A stretch of 64,000 nt of DNA from Dicyema japonicum (lineage: Eukaryota > Dicyemida > Rhombozoa > Dicyemidae): the NCBI GenBank assembly GCA_011109175.1, contig RDEW01000007.1:433712-497711 (forward strand), in the 5' to 3' direction. Numbering within the stretch: position 1 is the stretch's first letter; the number at the start of each line of letters is the position of its first letter. This document shows positions 22,600 to 34,860 of this stretch, in pieces. The translations under genes and the position numbers were made by a program. A model generated the notes under the pieces. It was given only the letters and a program-made list of their open reading frames with translations, searched no databases and was not told the origin of the DNA.

Positions 22600-24420
22600 C
22601 TAAATGAACTCGGTTTCCACGAGATCTTCGATGGGTCATCTCTAACATAACTTCTGATCGGATCTGATTGTCGTGTCAGGGTCCAAATCCCATCTTGCTG
22701 AAAGGGGACCTCAGAAATACAAAATTAGTCAAACAGTTGTGATCCCATTTCCCCAATTATCAGCGTCAACTTATTGTGATTCTCTACGCCTCTCGTGAGG
22801 GCTTGCTTGAAGGAAGTCTCGGATATTGCAACATTTCTCGTCTCAAATTAACCACGGCGAAATTGAAAAAGCACATCATGGCACGAGGATCTCTGTTGAA
22901 TCATTGAAGACAAATGCTGACTTTTGGAAAGGATTTATGGAAAGGATCAACAACCGTATCTCGAGATTACCTGAAACCTGTCAACCCGACAAAGTTGGAA
23001 CGGAATTGCCGGCCGAATTAGAAGTGGACCCTCGAGTTTATTAAAGGTCGTCTCATCAAGGCCCACAACCAACAGTCTAGAATACAACGGAACTGATGAC
23101 ACGGAAACGAAATCCATTTCAAAAACCAATTCCACAGAGGACCACCAAATTAAACAATTCACTGGCAACCCAGACCTCTAAGTGACCCAATTACATACAA
23201 GAGGTTCTGAACGCTATCAACAAACTAAAGTAGCACTAGCCTGGGAAAATATGAACCAATGGAGAACTCGTAATTATTTACACAAAAATTGTCAACGTTT
23301 ATAACAAAATGTTTGAAACACTTTACCACCGGGAGGTCTTCTAATTTCAGTTCAAAAACCGGAAAAAATCGGCCTTGTCGAAAACCTCCGCCAATCATAC
23401 TACTGGACTCAATAAGGAAGGTTTTTTTCAAATGTTGTCCCTAAAAGAATAAGTCTGATGGTGGAAGAATACTTATCTGCTAATCAAAGCGGATTTAGGA
23501 GAGGTCGATCCACTTCAGACATTGCATGGCCCATCGATGGGGATGCGCCATGACACAACGATACGAGGAGGAAGTGCATATCCTCGGAATCGACCTTTCA
23601 AGAGCATTCGACGCAGTAAACAGGAGAAAATTAGTAAACATACTCAAAACTATACTAGAGAGGATCCCTAGGATGACAAGAGTCAGACACTGATCTTCGA
23701 CTCCAAGTCGCCCTGAACGGTCTGAAAAATTTCTAATCATTTTGGGGTACCACAAGGAAATTCCTAATCCCCGATTTTGTTCTCTATCTACAATGAAGCG
23801 ACACTGCGTGGGCTACGCAAAAAAGTGATCATAACAGAACTTGTCTATGCCGACGACATAGTCTATGCTTCCAAAAAGATGGGGGATATACAGAGTATCC
23901 TAAACCGTGCACTCAAAATATTGAATATCGAGGTGGAAGTTATTTGGAGATAACCATAATGAACCAACCAGTTCCTGCAAACAATGCTATGGAAGCTTAC
24001 TTCCAGAGAGTTGGATACCGTGGACGTCACGCTACTCTCCCCCTATTGCAAATTCACGAAGATCCTGGGACTGTAAATAAGAAACTCAAAAATGCAGACG
24101 ACCTAGATGTCTCCGAAAAATCGCCTTCTCAAAGAGAGCGTGAAGTAATCTAACGTGGAAAATCCTGGTAAACCCGACTTACCTTCGATGTGAACACCAC
24201 CCCTCTCTTCCGACGTACTTAAACTGGATGATATAAAAGATGTCCCCTTCTCCAAGTTGACAGGAAATCATCTTTTTGAATGTCCTGGAGTAATTCGCTA
24301 TTCGTCTGCAATGCCATAGCTTATCGATCAATGGGAACGTACGGGATTTGCTCGTCCTACTTAATAGCCGCTGGTCTCCCACAAGTTCGTGAGGTCGTGA
24401 TTACTTAACTATCGGGGTAC
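22600..24420 (+). mobile_element. Non-LTR retrotransposon RT, degenerate
   Basis: Plus-strand text runs SANQSGFRRGRSTSDIAW, ILGIDLSRAFDAVNRRKLVN, VPQGN-LSPILFSIYNEA, then ITELVYADDIVYASKKMGD and SILNRALKILNIEV (23460-23945). These are RT palm blocks in order, across three frames. The second part (23944-24153) is polar and probably the region after RT. The 3' end is unclear; the lineage differs from the APE LINEs nearby. Confidence 0.7.
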
Positions 24421-25185
24421 TTAACTATCTAATTAAAATTATTCACGTTTACTGCGCATCATGCGGTTAGCCACCACTGTCTGTTCTGGTGACGCTCAAA
24501 GGACAGTCGAACCAATCACTGTCTTCCCCGGTGACACTTTTACTGTTACTTGCGTCATCGTGTAGGGGTACCGTGAGGTTATTTTGGTTTTACGGTAATC
24601 TATGTAAATGTTCATTTTAGATTCTTAAAGGATAATTTCAAAGTTAAAAATTATTTTAGCTAATTTGTAATTATTTGCAAATAAATACAGAATTTTTGAA
24701 AAATGTAAATGCCATCTTCATCAAGCGACGTTCTGTGAGATTCAAAGGTTCCCGGCAAACATTAAAACTTATTGATTTAAAATGAAATTGCTTTGAAAAG
24801 GCCTTGGAAGTTGAAGTTTGTGACACTAGAAAACAGCATGATAGCGAAAATCAGGATACAATTGGAAAATGAAAATTTAGAGACATTTTATGATAATCTT
24901 AGCAGTGAAGAAGATAGGTCAAAAATTAATTTTTAAATAACATCAAAATTTTTATTGATTTTATTTTTTTTAATTTTTCAAGTTTTGAATAAAAAACTAA
25001 CCTGTTATGCCGCGTTCAATCAACAAGTCATTGAAATAGTCAAGACTTAGAAAATATCCTGGAGATTTTTCTATCAACTAAAAGAGGAGTGTTATGAAAC
25101 TTCTGTGGCACTGCAGAAAACAATTTTTCATTGAATCTTTCCTATTAGAAACATTTCAAACAAACATCATTTTTATTACTATTTC
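24421..25185. other. No gene seen
   Basis: AT-rich with short broken frames. A GTGACGCTCAAAGGAC-type GC-rich patch sits at 24470-24570 but encodes nothing recognisable. Confidence 0.4.
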
Positions 25186-25189
25186 AGAA

Positions 25190-25573
25190 ACGCCAAATAT
25201 CTGATTTTCTCAGTCCATTTACTCTTGGATCAATAAGGTCAGAAAATTTTTGCCACGTGGCGCCATGTGGTGCTTCGTGGTTAATTGGTTTAATATTTCT
25301 GCTTGCTTATCTGTTCCTCTTCTCTCTTCCTAATAGAGTGGCGTCATGTGATCCACCTGTCTAGGTGACGCCCAGTGCCAGGCCGGCATGAAAAAGGATC
25401 ATTTGCTCTTCCACTCCACTGGAGGGGTTTCCACAACTGCATGTAATGGACGTCTTACTCTTTATGCTGATTCCGGATGGACTCTGTAGAAGTGGAAACT
25501 GGATACACTTAATTAGTTGGTTACTTTAACTTCTTTCTCGGTGTATCCGGGGTTAATAAATAATAATAATAAG
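25190..25573 (+). repeat. SINE-B, longest copy
   Basis: It begins GCCACGTGGCGCCATGTGGT and carries ATCCACCTGTCTAGGTGACG, then CCCAGTGCCAGGCCGGCATG. It ends with ACTTAATTAGTTGG, TTCTTTCTCGGTGTATCCGG, GGTTAATAAATAATAATAAT. The 3' tail resembles the LINE terminus at 18672-18730, suggesting a SINE that borrows LINE machinery. Confidence 0.65.
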
Positions 25574-25689
25574 GTCACAAATGCGTAGTAGGTCTGAATT
25601 TCCTTGCACAAGTTGAACATTACAAAATTTGTTAAGGGTATTGGATATCGTTTTACTTTCTTCTATGTAAAAGAGTAGAAAATTTATGC

Positions 25690-25880
25690 TTATGTAATCA
25701 TTGTACCACGTCAAAAAAGTCGGTGGATCATATGGCTACACGCTCAATAGGATGCGACTACACTGGAAGGCACATGATGTGGTTAGATGCATACATTTAC
25801 ACTTTTGCGGAATGTACGGCATCAAGAAGTCAAAGAGACTCATTCGGTCAATTCCATAGTCAATATTCAGAGAGTTGAAA
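25690..25880 (+). mobile_element. LINE family A fragment
   Basis: Text across frames: KKVGGSYGYT-like, RMRLHWKAHDVVRCIHLHFC, GIKKSKRLIRSI. It matches the N-terminal side of the family A nuclease region (6770-6900). Truncated before the PD motif. Confidence 0.6.
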
Positions 25881-26639
25881 TCTGGGTGGGCACATCCAAG
25901 ACTAGATGAAGGGGATATTCTCTCACTCGCTGTCTGTTTACAAACATGGTTCCAAGAAGAAGGAGATCAAGAACATGAAGGACCGAATGGACAAGATCAC
26001 TTCGAATAGAAATGGAATCACTCTGCCTTGTTTAGGTTTTAGGTTATCTTAGCTGAGAAGAGTAATCGGGGTATCGAACCTTCTAGAAAACAGTAAGGGA
26101 AGGTCAGGTCTATTTCGGAGGATGTCACTTATTCGGAATATTTTATGGTGGATTCGAGATGCTTGCCTGTATTTGATTTTTGTCTCATTCGAGGGATACT
26201 CTAGAGAATTTATTGAAGTAAATTTTGTTGCCATCCCCCAGTTGATCCATGACGGGTGTCAGTAATAGGACTCTGGTGGAGCAGTTCTCTATCACCACGG
26301 GTTTGCAATGAACTGATAAAGAGTAAGCAATCTATGCGTATGCTAAGACTTGTTTTTAGAGAAGTTTCGAGGACGGGAGAGATGTGATCCTCGTGTGTTC
26401 TTCATGTTTGGGGCTCTAGAATACAAATATTCACATATTTATTAAAGAAACCCACAGTGAAAAGTGTCAAAGCCAACTAATTAAGTGACTCCAGCTTCTA
26501 TCAACTCTCGGATTCTCTTCCAGATTTTTTGGAACTGAAAGAGAGTAGCTGATACTTAGGAGCAGAGTAAATTTACAAAATAGATCGTTTTTAAAAAAGG
26601 CAATATTCCTTTTCCCGATTTTACGCTTGCTTTAAGCAG

Positions 26640-27082
26640 TATTTCTCCACTTGTTAAGTTGTCCGTGGATTACGACTTAAGGGGTGACCACAACCCTATA
26701 CTTATTTCAGTTAAAGGGGGATCTTTCACAAATAAGCGTCTGCATATTTGAGACAACAAGGATGTCGATTGGAGTAAATTCGCTCCTTTTGTCGACAATA
26801 ACACGGTGGGTGAAAATGTGAAATCCTTTAAATCTGTCAATAATATAATCCCCCATTTCAACAGGATAGTTCAAGTCATGATGAAACGTTTATATATCCC
26901 CGACGAAATTGATAGATCCAAAAATTGCTAAATTAAGCAAAGCAACTCAAGAGTCTCCCTAGCCGAACCCGAGCTCTGGAAAATGAAATAGCAAAGTCGG
27001 TAAAAAGTGAAAATGCTTGGTAAAACTAACGATCATTCTGGGTAAACAAGCCACTCTCTCATTGGTGTGGGAGACTCTAGAG
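26640..27082 (+). mobile_element. APE-type LINE, endonuclease/linker fragment
   Basis: The frame reads LSVDYDLRGDHNPILISVKG, then DNKDVDWSKFAPFVDNNT and NIIPHFNRIVQVMMKR. The SDHxPI-like box ends AP endonuclease domains of LINEs, and the rest matches the following linker. The hAT at 27083 interrupts it. Confidence 0.65.
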
Positions 27083-29059
27083 CTGTGTTTCCCAACCTGG
27101 CACCCTTGGGTTCCGCTAAGTTCAAAATTTTTTTTATTATTTTTTCAAAAGAAAAATTGAGTTCTTGCGCGAACTCGGAGGAATGCTTGTCAGAAAGAAA
27201 AGAGATCGACGAGAAGGGTTCTGGCTGAGACAAAAGAATCTTAAAGTTCGATCTTATCGAGAAAGTTATATTGCCTTTGGTTTCACATGGACTGGGAACA
27301 TGGATTGTCCTCTCCCACTTTTTGTTGTTTGTCGTGAAAAACTTGCGAATAGTGCCTATGGCTCCAACGAAGCTTATACGTCATTTCTCCACCAAGCACC
27401 CTGAACTTTCAAAGAAAAAAATAATATTTTATGCGAAAATTGGACCAGAATAAAGTTCAAGCATCCCCTTTTACAAAAAATTCAAAATAAACGAAAAAGC
27501 ATTGCATGCTTGTTATGCTGTTGCTGAGATCGCCGCTAAAAGTATGAAATCGCATAATCTCGCCTAAACTGTTATTTTGCCTGCATGCAAAATAGTGAAG
27601 ATAATGTTCGGAGAAATTGCTGCCGCTGAGCTCGACTTAATTCCTATTTCTAATAATTCTGTGAGCAGACGCATCAAGGATATGTCTGATGACATTGAAA
27701 CCACTTTGGTTCGGCGAATAAAAAAATCTGTGTTTTTTGTGCTTCAAGTGGATGAAAGCTCAGATTACAGGAAGAATGAAACTCCTTGATTTCTTTCGAT
27801 ATGAACCATGAATCCATTGAAGATTTTCTTTGCTGCAAAGAGTTGCTCGGAACAACAAAGGGATGACATTTTCAATCTTACAAATTCACATTTTGAGGAT
27901 ATAAAGTGTATTGGAATGCAGTGTGGGTATCTGCACTGATGGTGCTCCAGCAATGACTGGGCAATTTAAAACTTTGTTTCTATTGCGAAAAATAAGAATC
28001 CGAACATTATCCACACTCATTGTTTTCTTCATTGCGAGGCATTGGTCGCAAAACTATTGGGCAGGAACGTAAATGTGCTTTGGACATGGTTGTAAAAATA
28101 ATTAATTACAACACATAAGGCCGTTGAAATTGCGACAGTTTTCGAAACTTTGTGAAAATGCATTCAGTTTTGATTTTGCCTACTGAAGCAAGATGGCTCT
28201 CAAAGGGAAACGTGTTAATTCGTTTCTATGAACAAAGTCACAAATTGTTGGTTTTTTGTATGCAAGAGAAGTTGGATGACTTTATTGAATGCCTCAATGA
28301 TGAATGTTGGTGTTGCAAATTAGCATACCTCGCCGATATTTTTCATGAACTCAATGTTCCAGTAGCAGCATGCAAGGAAGAAATGAAAATCTATTGAGTT
28401 GCGCGGACAAAATAGCTGCTTTCTGAAAAAACTACAAATATGGAAACGACATATCACAAACCTGGAAATGTTCCATCATGTGCAAGAAAGAATTTTTAAA
28501 AAAATTGTCCCACAAATTGTAGACCATTTGGACTATTTACATGTACGAATAATTATTTTCCACCCATATCAGTTGAACTCTATGATTAGTGAAGAATCCT
28601 TTTGCTGAATACGAAATAACTGGAAACGAGCTACCATTAAAGGAGGAAGAAGAACTTGCGTTTGTTTCAAGTTACAGAACGCTAAAATGGAATATTACAG
28701 CTTGATATTGATTCATTTTGGCTGATTGTAAAAAAAGAAAATCCTACAAACAAAACTTTAAGAGTTTTGGTCCAGTTTTCAACGACTTATCTCTGTGAAA
28801 GTAGATTTTACTGCATTAGCAAATATAAAGCATAAAAACCGCGCGAACCTACTGTATGTGGAAGACCTGCGTTTATCCCTGTCAAGGACAAGGTCAAATA
28901 TTACAGAGCTATGCAAGAGACATCAACCATCTCACTAACTAGCATTTTATTTTCTATATTAATAAAATACTGATTATTTTTAAAAACTATATAAGGGCTC
29001 CGTATCAAATTAAAAATGTCGATAGGGTTCCGTGCTCTCAAAAAGGCTGGGAACCACTG
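27083..29059 (+). mobile_element. Second hAT transposon (ZBED5-like), 1977 bp
   Basis: The left end CTGTGTTTCCCAACCTGGCA and right end AAAGGCTGGGAACCACTG form imperfect inverted repeats of Charlie-type hATs. Flanks CTCTAGAG and CTTAGAG fit an 8-bp duplication with one base lost. Broken transposase frames: KLIRHFSTKHPELSKK (BED finger end), NSVSRRIKDMSDDIETTLV, FFVLQVDESSDYRK (DES-type core), GALVAKLLG-like, PTEARWLSKGNVLIRFYE and LNDECWCCKLAYLADIFHEL. Order and motifs are those of ZBED5/FAM200-type hAT proteins. Stops make it dead. Confidence 0.85.
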
Positions 29060-30140
29060 CTTAGAGGCTATACCAACCCAAATAAACTGTTGACGGTCCA
29101 GATGACCGAGAGGAACTCGACAAGATTATGAAATTCTAAGCCAGTCCTGTCAGAAACGGGAATTAAATTACAGTAAATGCGAAATCTACAATTGTGGACT
29201 TTCAGAAGTATTCACAGACTGTGTTATCTTCGCGAATTTACTGCCTGGAAGTATTTCCTCGCCGGTAAAGATTTATATTCCTCGGATCCTCAATCAACAT
29301 GTGTGTAAGGGGGAGAGCTATACGGGGAAAACGACTGTTACTCAAAGAGACTCTGGACCGCTTGTATCTACTTGACAGCTTTATTCCTCCTAAAGAACAG
29401 AGGCTTGCATATTTCTGAGGACTGCTTCATGTTTCACTCAATGCGACCAACTAGCACACATTGACGGATCTTCCATATCTTCAACGTCCGATTCGAGGAT
29501 TATTCATGGAAGCAAGCCACGCTGTCGGTGAGACTCGGAGGGCTTGGAATTCTCAGCTCTTTAGACATTTCTCTCCTGCATATCTCTCATCGTTAATGGC
29601 CTGTAACACCCTTGTCAAGAGGATTTTAAACTCCCTCCCTTAATTCTAACGATCAGGATCTCGGTTTGCACGTGAGACTTGGAGACGTACCTATCAGTTT
29701 TCCCAACATTCCTTGAACTCTCAATGGGGTCTGGACGATTTGCTAGTGTCATCTAACCAACACCGCCGTGCTTGTTTGTCGTCGGTGACGTCTTCCAAAA
29801 GCGATGCCTGATTCGACGACATTCCTAGTTTTGGGTCCCTTTCTGGGTGATGAATGTGTCCGTATTGGGATCTCACTAAAACTCGGATTAAAAGTCTGTG
29901 TGTCTCATCCATGCCGATGCGGAGACCAGATTGACTGTTTTGGCCTGCATCCGCTCTCTTGCAGGAAGAATGTAGGCGGATCTCCCAGACACATGGCCTT
30001 GAAGTGAGCTTCGGACGCTGCCGAACACTACTCTATGCTCGAACCACAAGGAAGTCTATACATCTCGTAAAAATATCCATCACTCCATCCCAGCTCTCTA
30101 CGATACCATTTAAACTAATGAAATCTACCAGTTTTTACTG
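29060..30140 (+). mobile_element. LINE family B, RT C-terminus and Cys/His module
   Basis: Broken frames give SKPVLSETGIKL, YSKCEIYNCGLSEVF, PRILNQH, ETLDRLYLLDSFIPP-like text. Then 29804-30007 has LGPFLGDECVRIGISLKLGL, CRCGDQIDCFGLHPLSCRK and SPRHMALK. The Cys/His block is the same as at 11190-11590 and 54780-55000. The downstream nuclease block is lost. Confidence 0.7.
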
Positions 30141-30235
30141 AACGTTGTGATTTACACACAGTTTTAGAGCGATTCCATTTTTCATCTTGACATTATTTAC
30201 CACCGGCACAAAACAACTTTAACCAACCAAAAAAG

Positions 30236-30880
30236 TTACTTTTTAACAATTTCAACCTTCCCGCCTGCTTGTTCATTAGTCACTTCAGGCAGGTCGATTT
30301 TGGTGGCCAAAACAACCTCGAAAGCGAATTGTTTAATTGAGCCCTCTGCCATATGGCATTTCCGTGCTCTGCCTCTTGTACTCCAGTGTAAAGTATTATT
30401 ATCGGTATTTCTGAGAGCACAAAAAAACAAAAAGTCAATTAAGGCACCAGTGTAAATAATAAAATTAATAAAATATTAGCTTTTCCACTAAAAATATATT
30501 AAACAGAAAATTTATTTTAATTTTTTAAATTAAATAAAGTAAAGTATGTTTTCTGTGAAAATAAACTCAGTTAGTAAATTTACTTTGTTCAAAATTGTAG
30601 CGAAAACGGTTCAAAGTGAATAATAACAGGAATACATGCAAAAGGACCACTAAAGAGTCACAGTACCGCGTAATTCTGTAAATGGAAGGGTTACAGTATT
30701 TTTTATCGTTCATGTATTCACTCGACAGTGCAATTACGCCCCACAACGAACACAGTGCATTAAACGTAATTGATGACGTCATAAATATTATCAAAATATT
30801 CGTCTTTGAGCCTTCTGATGAGGAAAACAGGAAAATTGTAAAAATGACGGCTGAGATGAATAAAACTAGGCATGAGTGAA
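30236..30880. other. Unassigned short frames, both strands
   Basis: A minus frame (30236-30430, 64 aa, ends AGGKVEIVKK) and a plus frame (30682-30879, 65 aa, containing DDVINIIKIFVFEPSDEENR) have reasonable composition. I recognise neither. Each could be a terminal exon of a small host gene given the intron size here, but I could not chain a second exon to either. Confidence 0.25.
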
Positions 30881-31349
30881 TCGCCAGTGAATCACGTGGG
30901 CAATGAAAGAAAACTCGTATTCCTAGAAATCATAACTAAAGAAAACCTGAAAGGTGCAGTACTAATGAGAGTGAAGCTGATAAGAAGAGGGAGAGACCGA
31001 CCCACTTAATCATTCCAATAGTATATGACGGTTTTTTTGTTAATTTAAATATTTTTAATACGCCACTTCATTTAGAGTACTGACGTGACATAATTTCTCA
31101 AATTGAAGGACGAAACGGATGATTTTGATTTTTGTACTCGAATCAGTTGACTCCTCTGGTTAAAGATAGTAGAAACTGTCAGAAAGGTTTATAGTGCAGC
31201 CTTATCTTTCTTGACTGCGGGGGTTGTCCGCTTGAATAACCAACAGTGTTCAGGAAGGTTTTCTGAGCGTTCTGTGAATAGCTTTCCGAGTTTGGGGGCA
31301 TTAGGTTTCTACAATTAGAGGAACATTCTAAGACCACCATTAAAAGAAA

Positions 31350-31970
31350 ACAAAGTGATCCCGACAAAATTAATCCAGGCTCTCAGCTCCTCCCTCGATC
31401 CTACACAAGCTCTTTGGGGTCGAGGTTTCTCCTGATCATGTTTGATCAAGTCTCCTCAGTTATTCCTTTAGGATTAGGATCCCCGGGGGTGTCGACATCA
31501 TGTTCTTTTCGTTCGTAGACAACTTCTCTTCCCTCAAAAAGCCCGTGTTTTGTAGCCGCGACTTTATGTGCATTACTCCAAGTCGTCTGCATAAGCAGTC
31601 AAGAATAAGTTGAAAAGTGGCGAATCTAGGGTACTCCATTAGGAAATAGTCAAGTGACTGATCGAATGTTTCCAAGGCATACACACTCCGTCCGCTAAGA
31701 AAAATAGCAAGCCAGAGTTTGAAACTCACAGTAATGACCGTCTGGAATATTTCCAAGTAAGATTCTTCCTGGGAATGGAGTCGAAGGGTTTACATATATC
31801 CACTTGCATAGAACGGTCTTCTGATGTCTGGGTTTATTGAAGATGCCATAGCGAATAAAGTCGCTAAGGGAGATAGATGACTGGTGGTTGATTAGCTTTC
31901 GAACTTGCAATATTAAATGAGGAAATTGAGCAACTATGGATATTATGTTGTGCGTGTGACAAGTCATTCC
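31350..31970 (-). mobile_element. APE-type LINE RT fragment
   Basis: Minus text: ISLSDFIRYGIFNKPRHQKT, VLCKWIYVNPS (decayed D-KAFDS block), then VSFKLWLAIFLSGRSVYALE. These are consecutive RT blocks of the same group as 41695-42183. Frameshifted. Confidence 0.65.
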
Positions 31971-32159
31971 AAGTACTCCGTTAGTAAGAGATAAAATTAA
32001 AAATTTTCCTTCATCGGATCAAAAAGTAATTTTGAAAAAAAAATCAATTTGAATTCATCCGGGAAAATGATTAATTATAAATTTGGTAAAAATAGTGTTA
32101 CTGGTGCCACGTGGTCAGCATAATTTTTATAGAAAATTTGGCAAAATAAATGAATTTAT

Positions 32160-32660
32160 AAGAAGACCGAATTGATGATAAACAATGTCAAAATCCCATA
32201 CAACAAATATCAAAAAATCCTGGGAATAACCTTCGACGTGCACCTGCTTTTTTCTAAATTTTGATAGCGTTCTTATAAACTGCGAGATCAAAATAATATT
32301 GGTTGAAATATATCTCTCAGAGCTATGGAGAATAAGAAGCCTTCTTATCCAAGGATTACATCGAGTCATGCAGGGACAATCAGTCTCATGGACAAGTGCT
32401 GAAATCTTCTTAGCTACCAACAAATAGGATGAAAATCGACGCTATGATAAACTTTTAGGAAAAGTGCTACTTACAACTGCTCTAAATCCCTGAGTCTTAA
32501 TAACAATGGGATCTGCGACCAACATAATTCGGCTCTTCATCTGCGTGTTTTTTGGCTAGAAATGAGCAGAAGAATACAAAAATAATCGAAGTGGGATCAC
32601 ATGATTAGTTATTTTAGTTATATTGAGGATCTTGGATATTTTTTGTTATAGGAAGTACTT
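32160..32660 (+). mobile_element. APE-type LINE 3' end
   Basis: Text NNVKIPYNKYQKILGITFDV with HLLFSKF-like continuation, then decayed sequence and the 3' terminus GTGGGATCACATGATTAGTT. Same arrangement as 3285-3795. Confidence 0.65.
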
Positions 32661-32999
32661 TGGAGGAAGATAAAAATATAATTTTGGAACAATAATAGGT
32701 AGGATTGATATAATAGAAAAATTGTTACAAAATAGATAATAAGAGAAATAAATATGAAAATATGTGAATAAAAGAATAATTTTTTTATTTCAGCAATAAT
32801 ACTATCTTCACTATTAAAAAATAGAAATGTAATTTGAACGATAAATCAAAAAGTTATCCAATAAAAGTTTGATAGATCTGGTTACTTTCAATAGTGGAAA
32901 GAAAATTGCACGAAAATACACTAGCAACAGCTGCCAATAAAAACCGCGATTTTAAACCTTTATTTATTTATTAATAAAAAGGTGGGAACTGGCTGAGAA

Positions 33000-33240
33000 A
33001 ATCAAGATTAAAAAATATGGCGAAATTGGAGACCGCTACCGTTTTGCACCGGTAGCAATCGAGACGTCTGGTGCGGCCGGAAGTAATACAGTTTCTTTCC
33101 TAAAGGAAATCGGGGGAAAATTGGCCCAGCGTAAGAGACGTGCGGGAAGCGGTCTGGCTGAGGCAAAGAATTGGTATCGCAGTTGTTCGCGGAAACGCTT
33201 ACTCCGTGATGTCAGCAGCCGCTCTCCCCCATAGTTAATA
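33000..33240 (+). mobile_element. LINE family B, tail
   Basis: Across frames: IKKYGEIGDRYRFAPVAIET, SGAAGSNTVSFLKEIGGKLA, RIGIAVVRGNAYSVMSAAAL. This is the conserved family B C-terminus, with few breaks. It is followed by a TA-rich end. Confidence 0.75.
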
Positions 33241-33364
33241 AATAATATTTTATTGTTAATAAATTTTTGAAATAAAAAAAATAAGAAAATAAAAAAAATA
33301 AAAAGGTTGACCATACGAAAAATGTAATTTCATTATAAATAAATTTATATTTAAAATTTTTTAT

Positions 33365-33585
33365 TTAACAACCCAAAACCACTGTTAATCCTAGCAAATT
33401 ATCACGTGATCCCGATGCATTTTAACATTGATTCATCTTTAGCCGGTGTTCTTCCCTCGTACCCGCGTATGAACGTACAGGAAGGCTGACTGATTTTTCA
33501 AAGCCACATTCCCCTGATCCGCAGTCTAGTCACATAGGGGGCTCCAGAGGCGTGGTCCAGTTCGGTGATTTCTAGAAATCCGAAT
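33365..33585 (-). mobile_element. LINE 3' terminus, minus strand
   Basis: On the minus strand it reads CGCCTCTGGAGCCCCCTATG, GGGTACGAGGGAAGAACACC, ATCGGGATCACGTGATAATT and GTGGTTTTGGGTTGTTAAAT. It parallels 16010-16205. Confidence 0.7.
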
Positions 33586-34029
33586 AGTTGGAAATCGACG
33601 TTAAGAACGTAACTCCAATACAAAATTCCTCAAGCTTATAAGAACCAGAGGAAATTAAAGTAAACGCCCAGTCTTTGCAGCTGTTGAAAATCCTCCAGTT
33701 GACTGGTGAACAATAACAAATCTAAGTTTTAAAAAAACTTTTCGAGGCTGATCTTGTGAATTGTCGTTACTTCAAATAGTGATTTACACTTCAATAAAGT
33801 CAAATGGCTTAGCAACAAATTTTGACCTTGAAGTTAAAGAGTAATTTGAAGAATTAAAAACAGATATAGTCGTAACAGTCATAGGATTCATCGAAAGTTC
33901 GGATTTCTAAGTTCTTGTTTTGTGCAGGTCCGAGTACTCACGTTGTATAAAAATTTAGGTTTCAAAACTGCATTATATAGACAGACTCTAATAATAGAGC
34001 CTTTTCACGAGAGCCATAGTATTTATAGC
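33586..34029. other. No gene seen
   Basis: AT-rich, no long frame. The right end (33995-34050) carries the 3' extension shared with the SINE-A fragment at 61455. Confidence 0.4.
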
Positions 34030-34310
34030 TCCCCGTAGGCAGGACACACACTTTATTTAAGTAAAGAACAGTTAATTTTAACTAATCGTATAACAAGGAA
34101 TGATCTTCACTTCTTTCTTCTTTTTCTTGTGTGAGTGTCCTTTCTAGACAATCCAGTTCCGCAGTGAGTATTCACTGATGACGGCGTCACTCGTCAAACC
34201 CTTTTCTGCATCGTAGATGCGTGGAACTTTCCACCAGGTGAACAGCAGCGAGATTCGAACCCGTAGCCTAAGCCACTTAAGCCCGACATTTAATCACTAA
34301 GCCACCCGGC
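34030..34310 (-). repeat. SINE-A, complete copy with tRNA-like head
   Basis: Read on the minus strand: GCCGGGTGGCTTAGTGATTA (A-box-like) and then CTACGGGTTCGAATCTCGC, which contains a perfect B box GGTTCGAATC (34250-34262). The head is followed by a non-tRNA body and a tail CTTTACTTAAATAAAGTGTG. This is the layout of a tRNA-derived SINE with a Pol III internal promoter. Other copies: 11955, 43335, 57470 and 61455. Confidence 0.85.
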
Positions 34311-34860
34311 TTGACAGACTCTGTACAAGCAAATTTTCTTTATCTTGTGCAGTGTGCCATTTCCCAGTGTTTTTCTTTTTGTAGTGTCCTTTGCCTTTGA
34401 GAAAGGACTTTATTCGCGAATTGTAAGAAAATGCGTTGACTATATTGTTAGTCCTGGACCATCGTCCTAGATAGTTTCCACCTTATTAACTAAAGAAGAG
34501 TTTCCAAGTGATAATTGGTCGATAGTGAGCTGGTAGCGTATCTTTATCCATTATGCCATAGTTCTAATATCTGGATGTCTTCATATATCGAGGAGGATCT
34601 TTGTGAGGTCGATGTTAATGTCTACATACTTTTGTTGCATCAAGATCGCCCACAATTTTTTGAAAGAAGCAACCGCTAGAATTTTTCTGTGAATAACGTC
34701 CTCCGAATCCCCTACAAGAGATCCAACTTTCTTGCATGTTCTCCACATTTCCTCGTTTCTCGTCAAAAAATTTTTAAAGTAATAACCCCTTTCGTTTTTG
34801 GACTTAACAGCTTTAGAGCAGTCCATGACTATGTGGAGGTATGGAGTTTTCATCTCCTAC
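34311..34860. other. Unassigned, probably element-derived
   Basis: A minus frame at 34581-34853 (90 aa) contains ILAVASFKKLWAILMQQKY and an N-terminal YLHIVMDCSKAVKSK. It looks like linker sequence of a retroelement inverted with respect to the family A piece that follows. No firm call. Confidence 0.35.
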
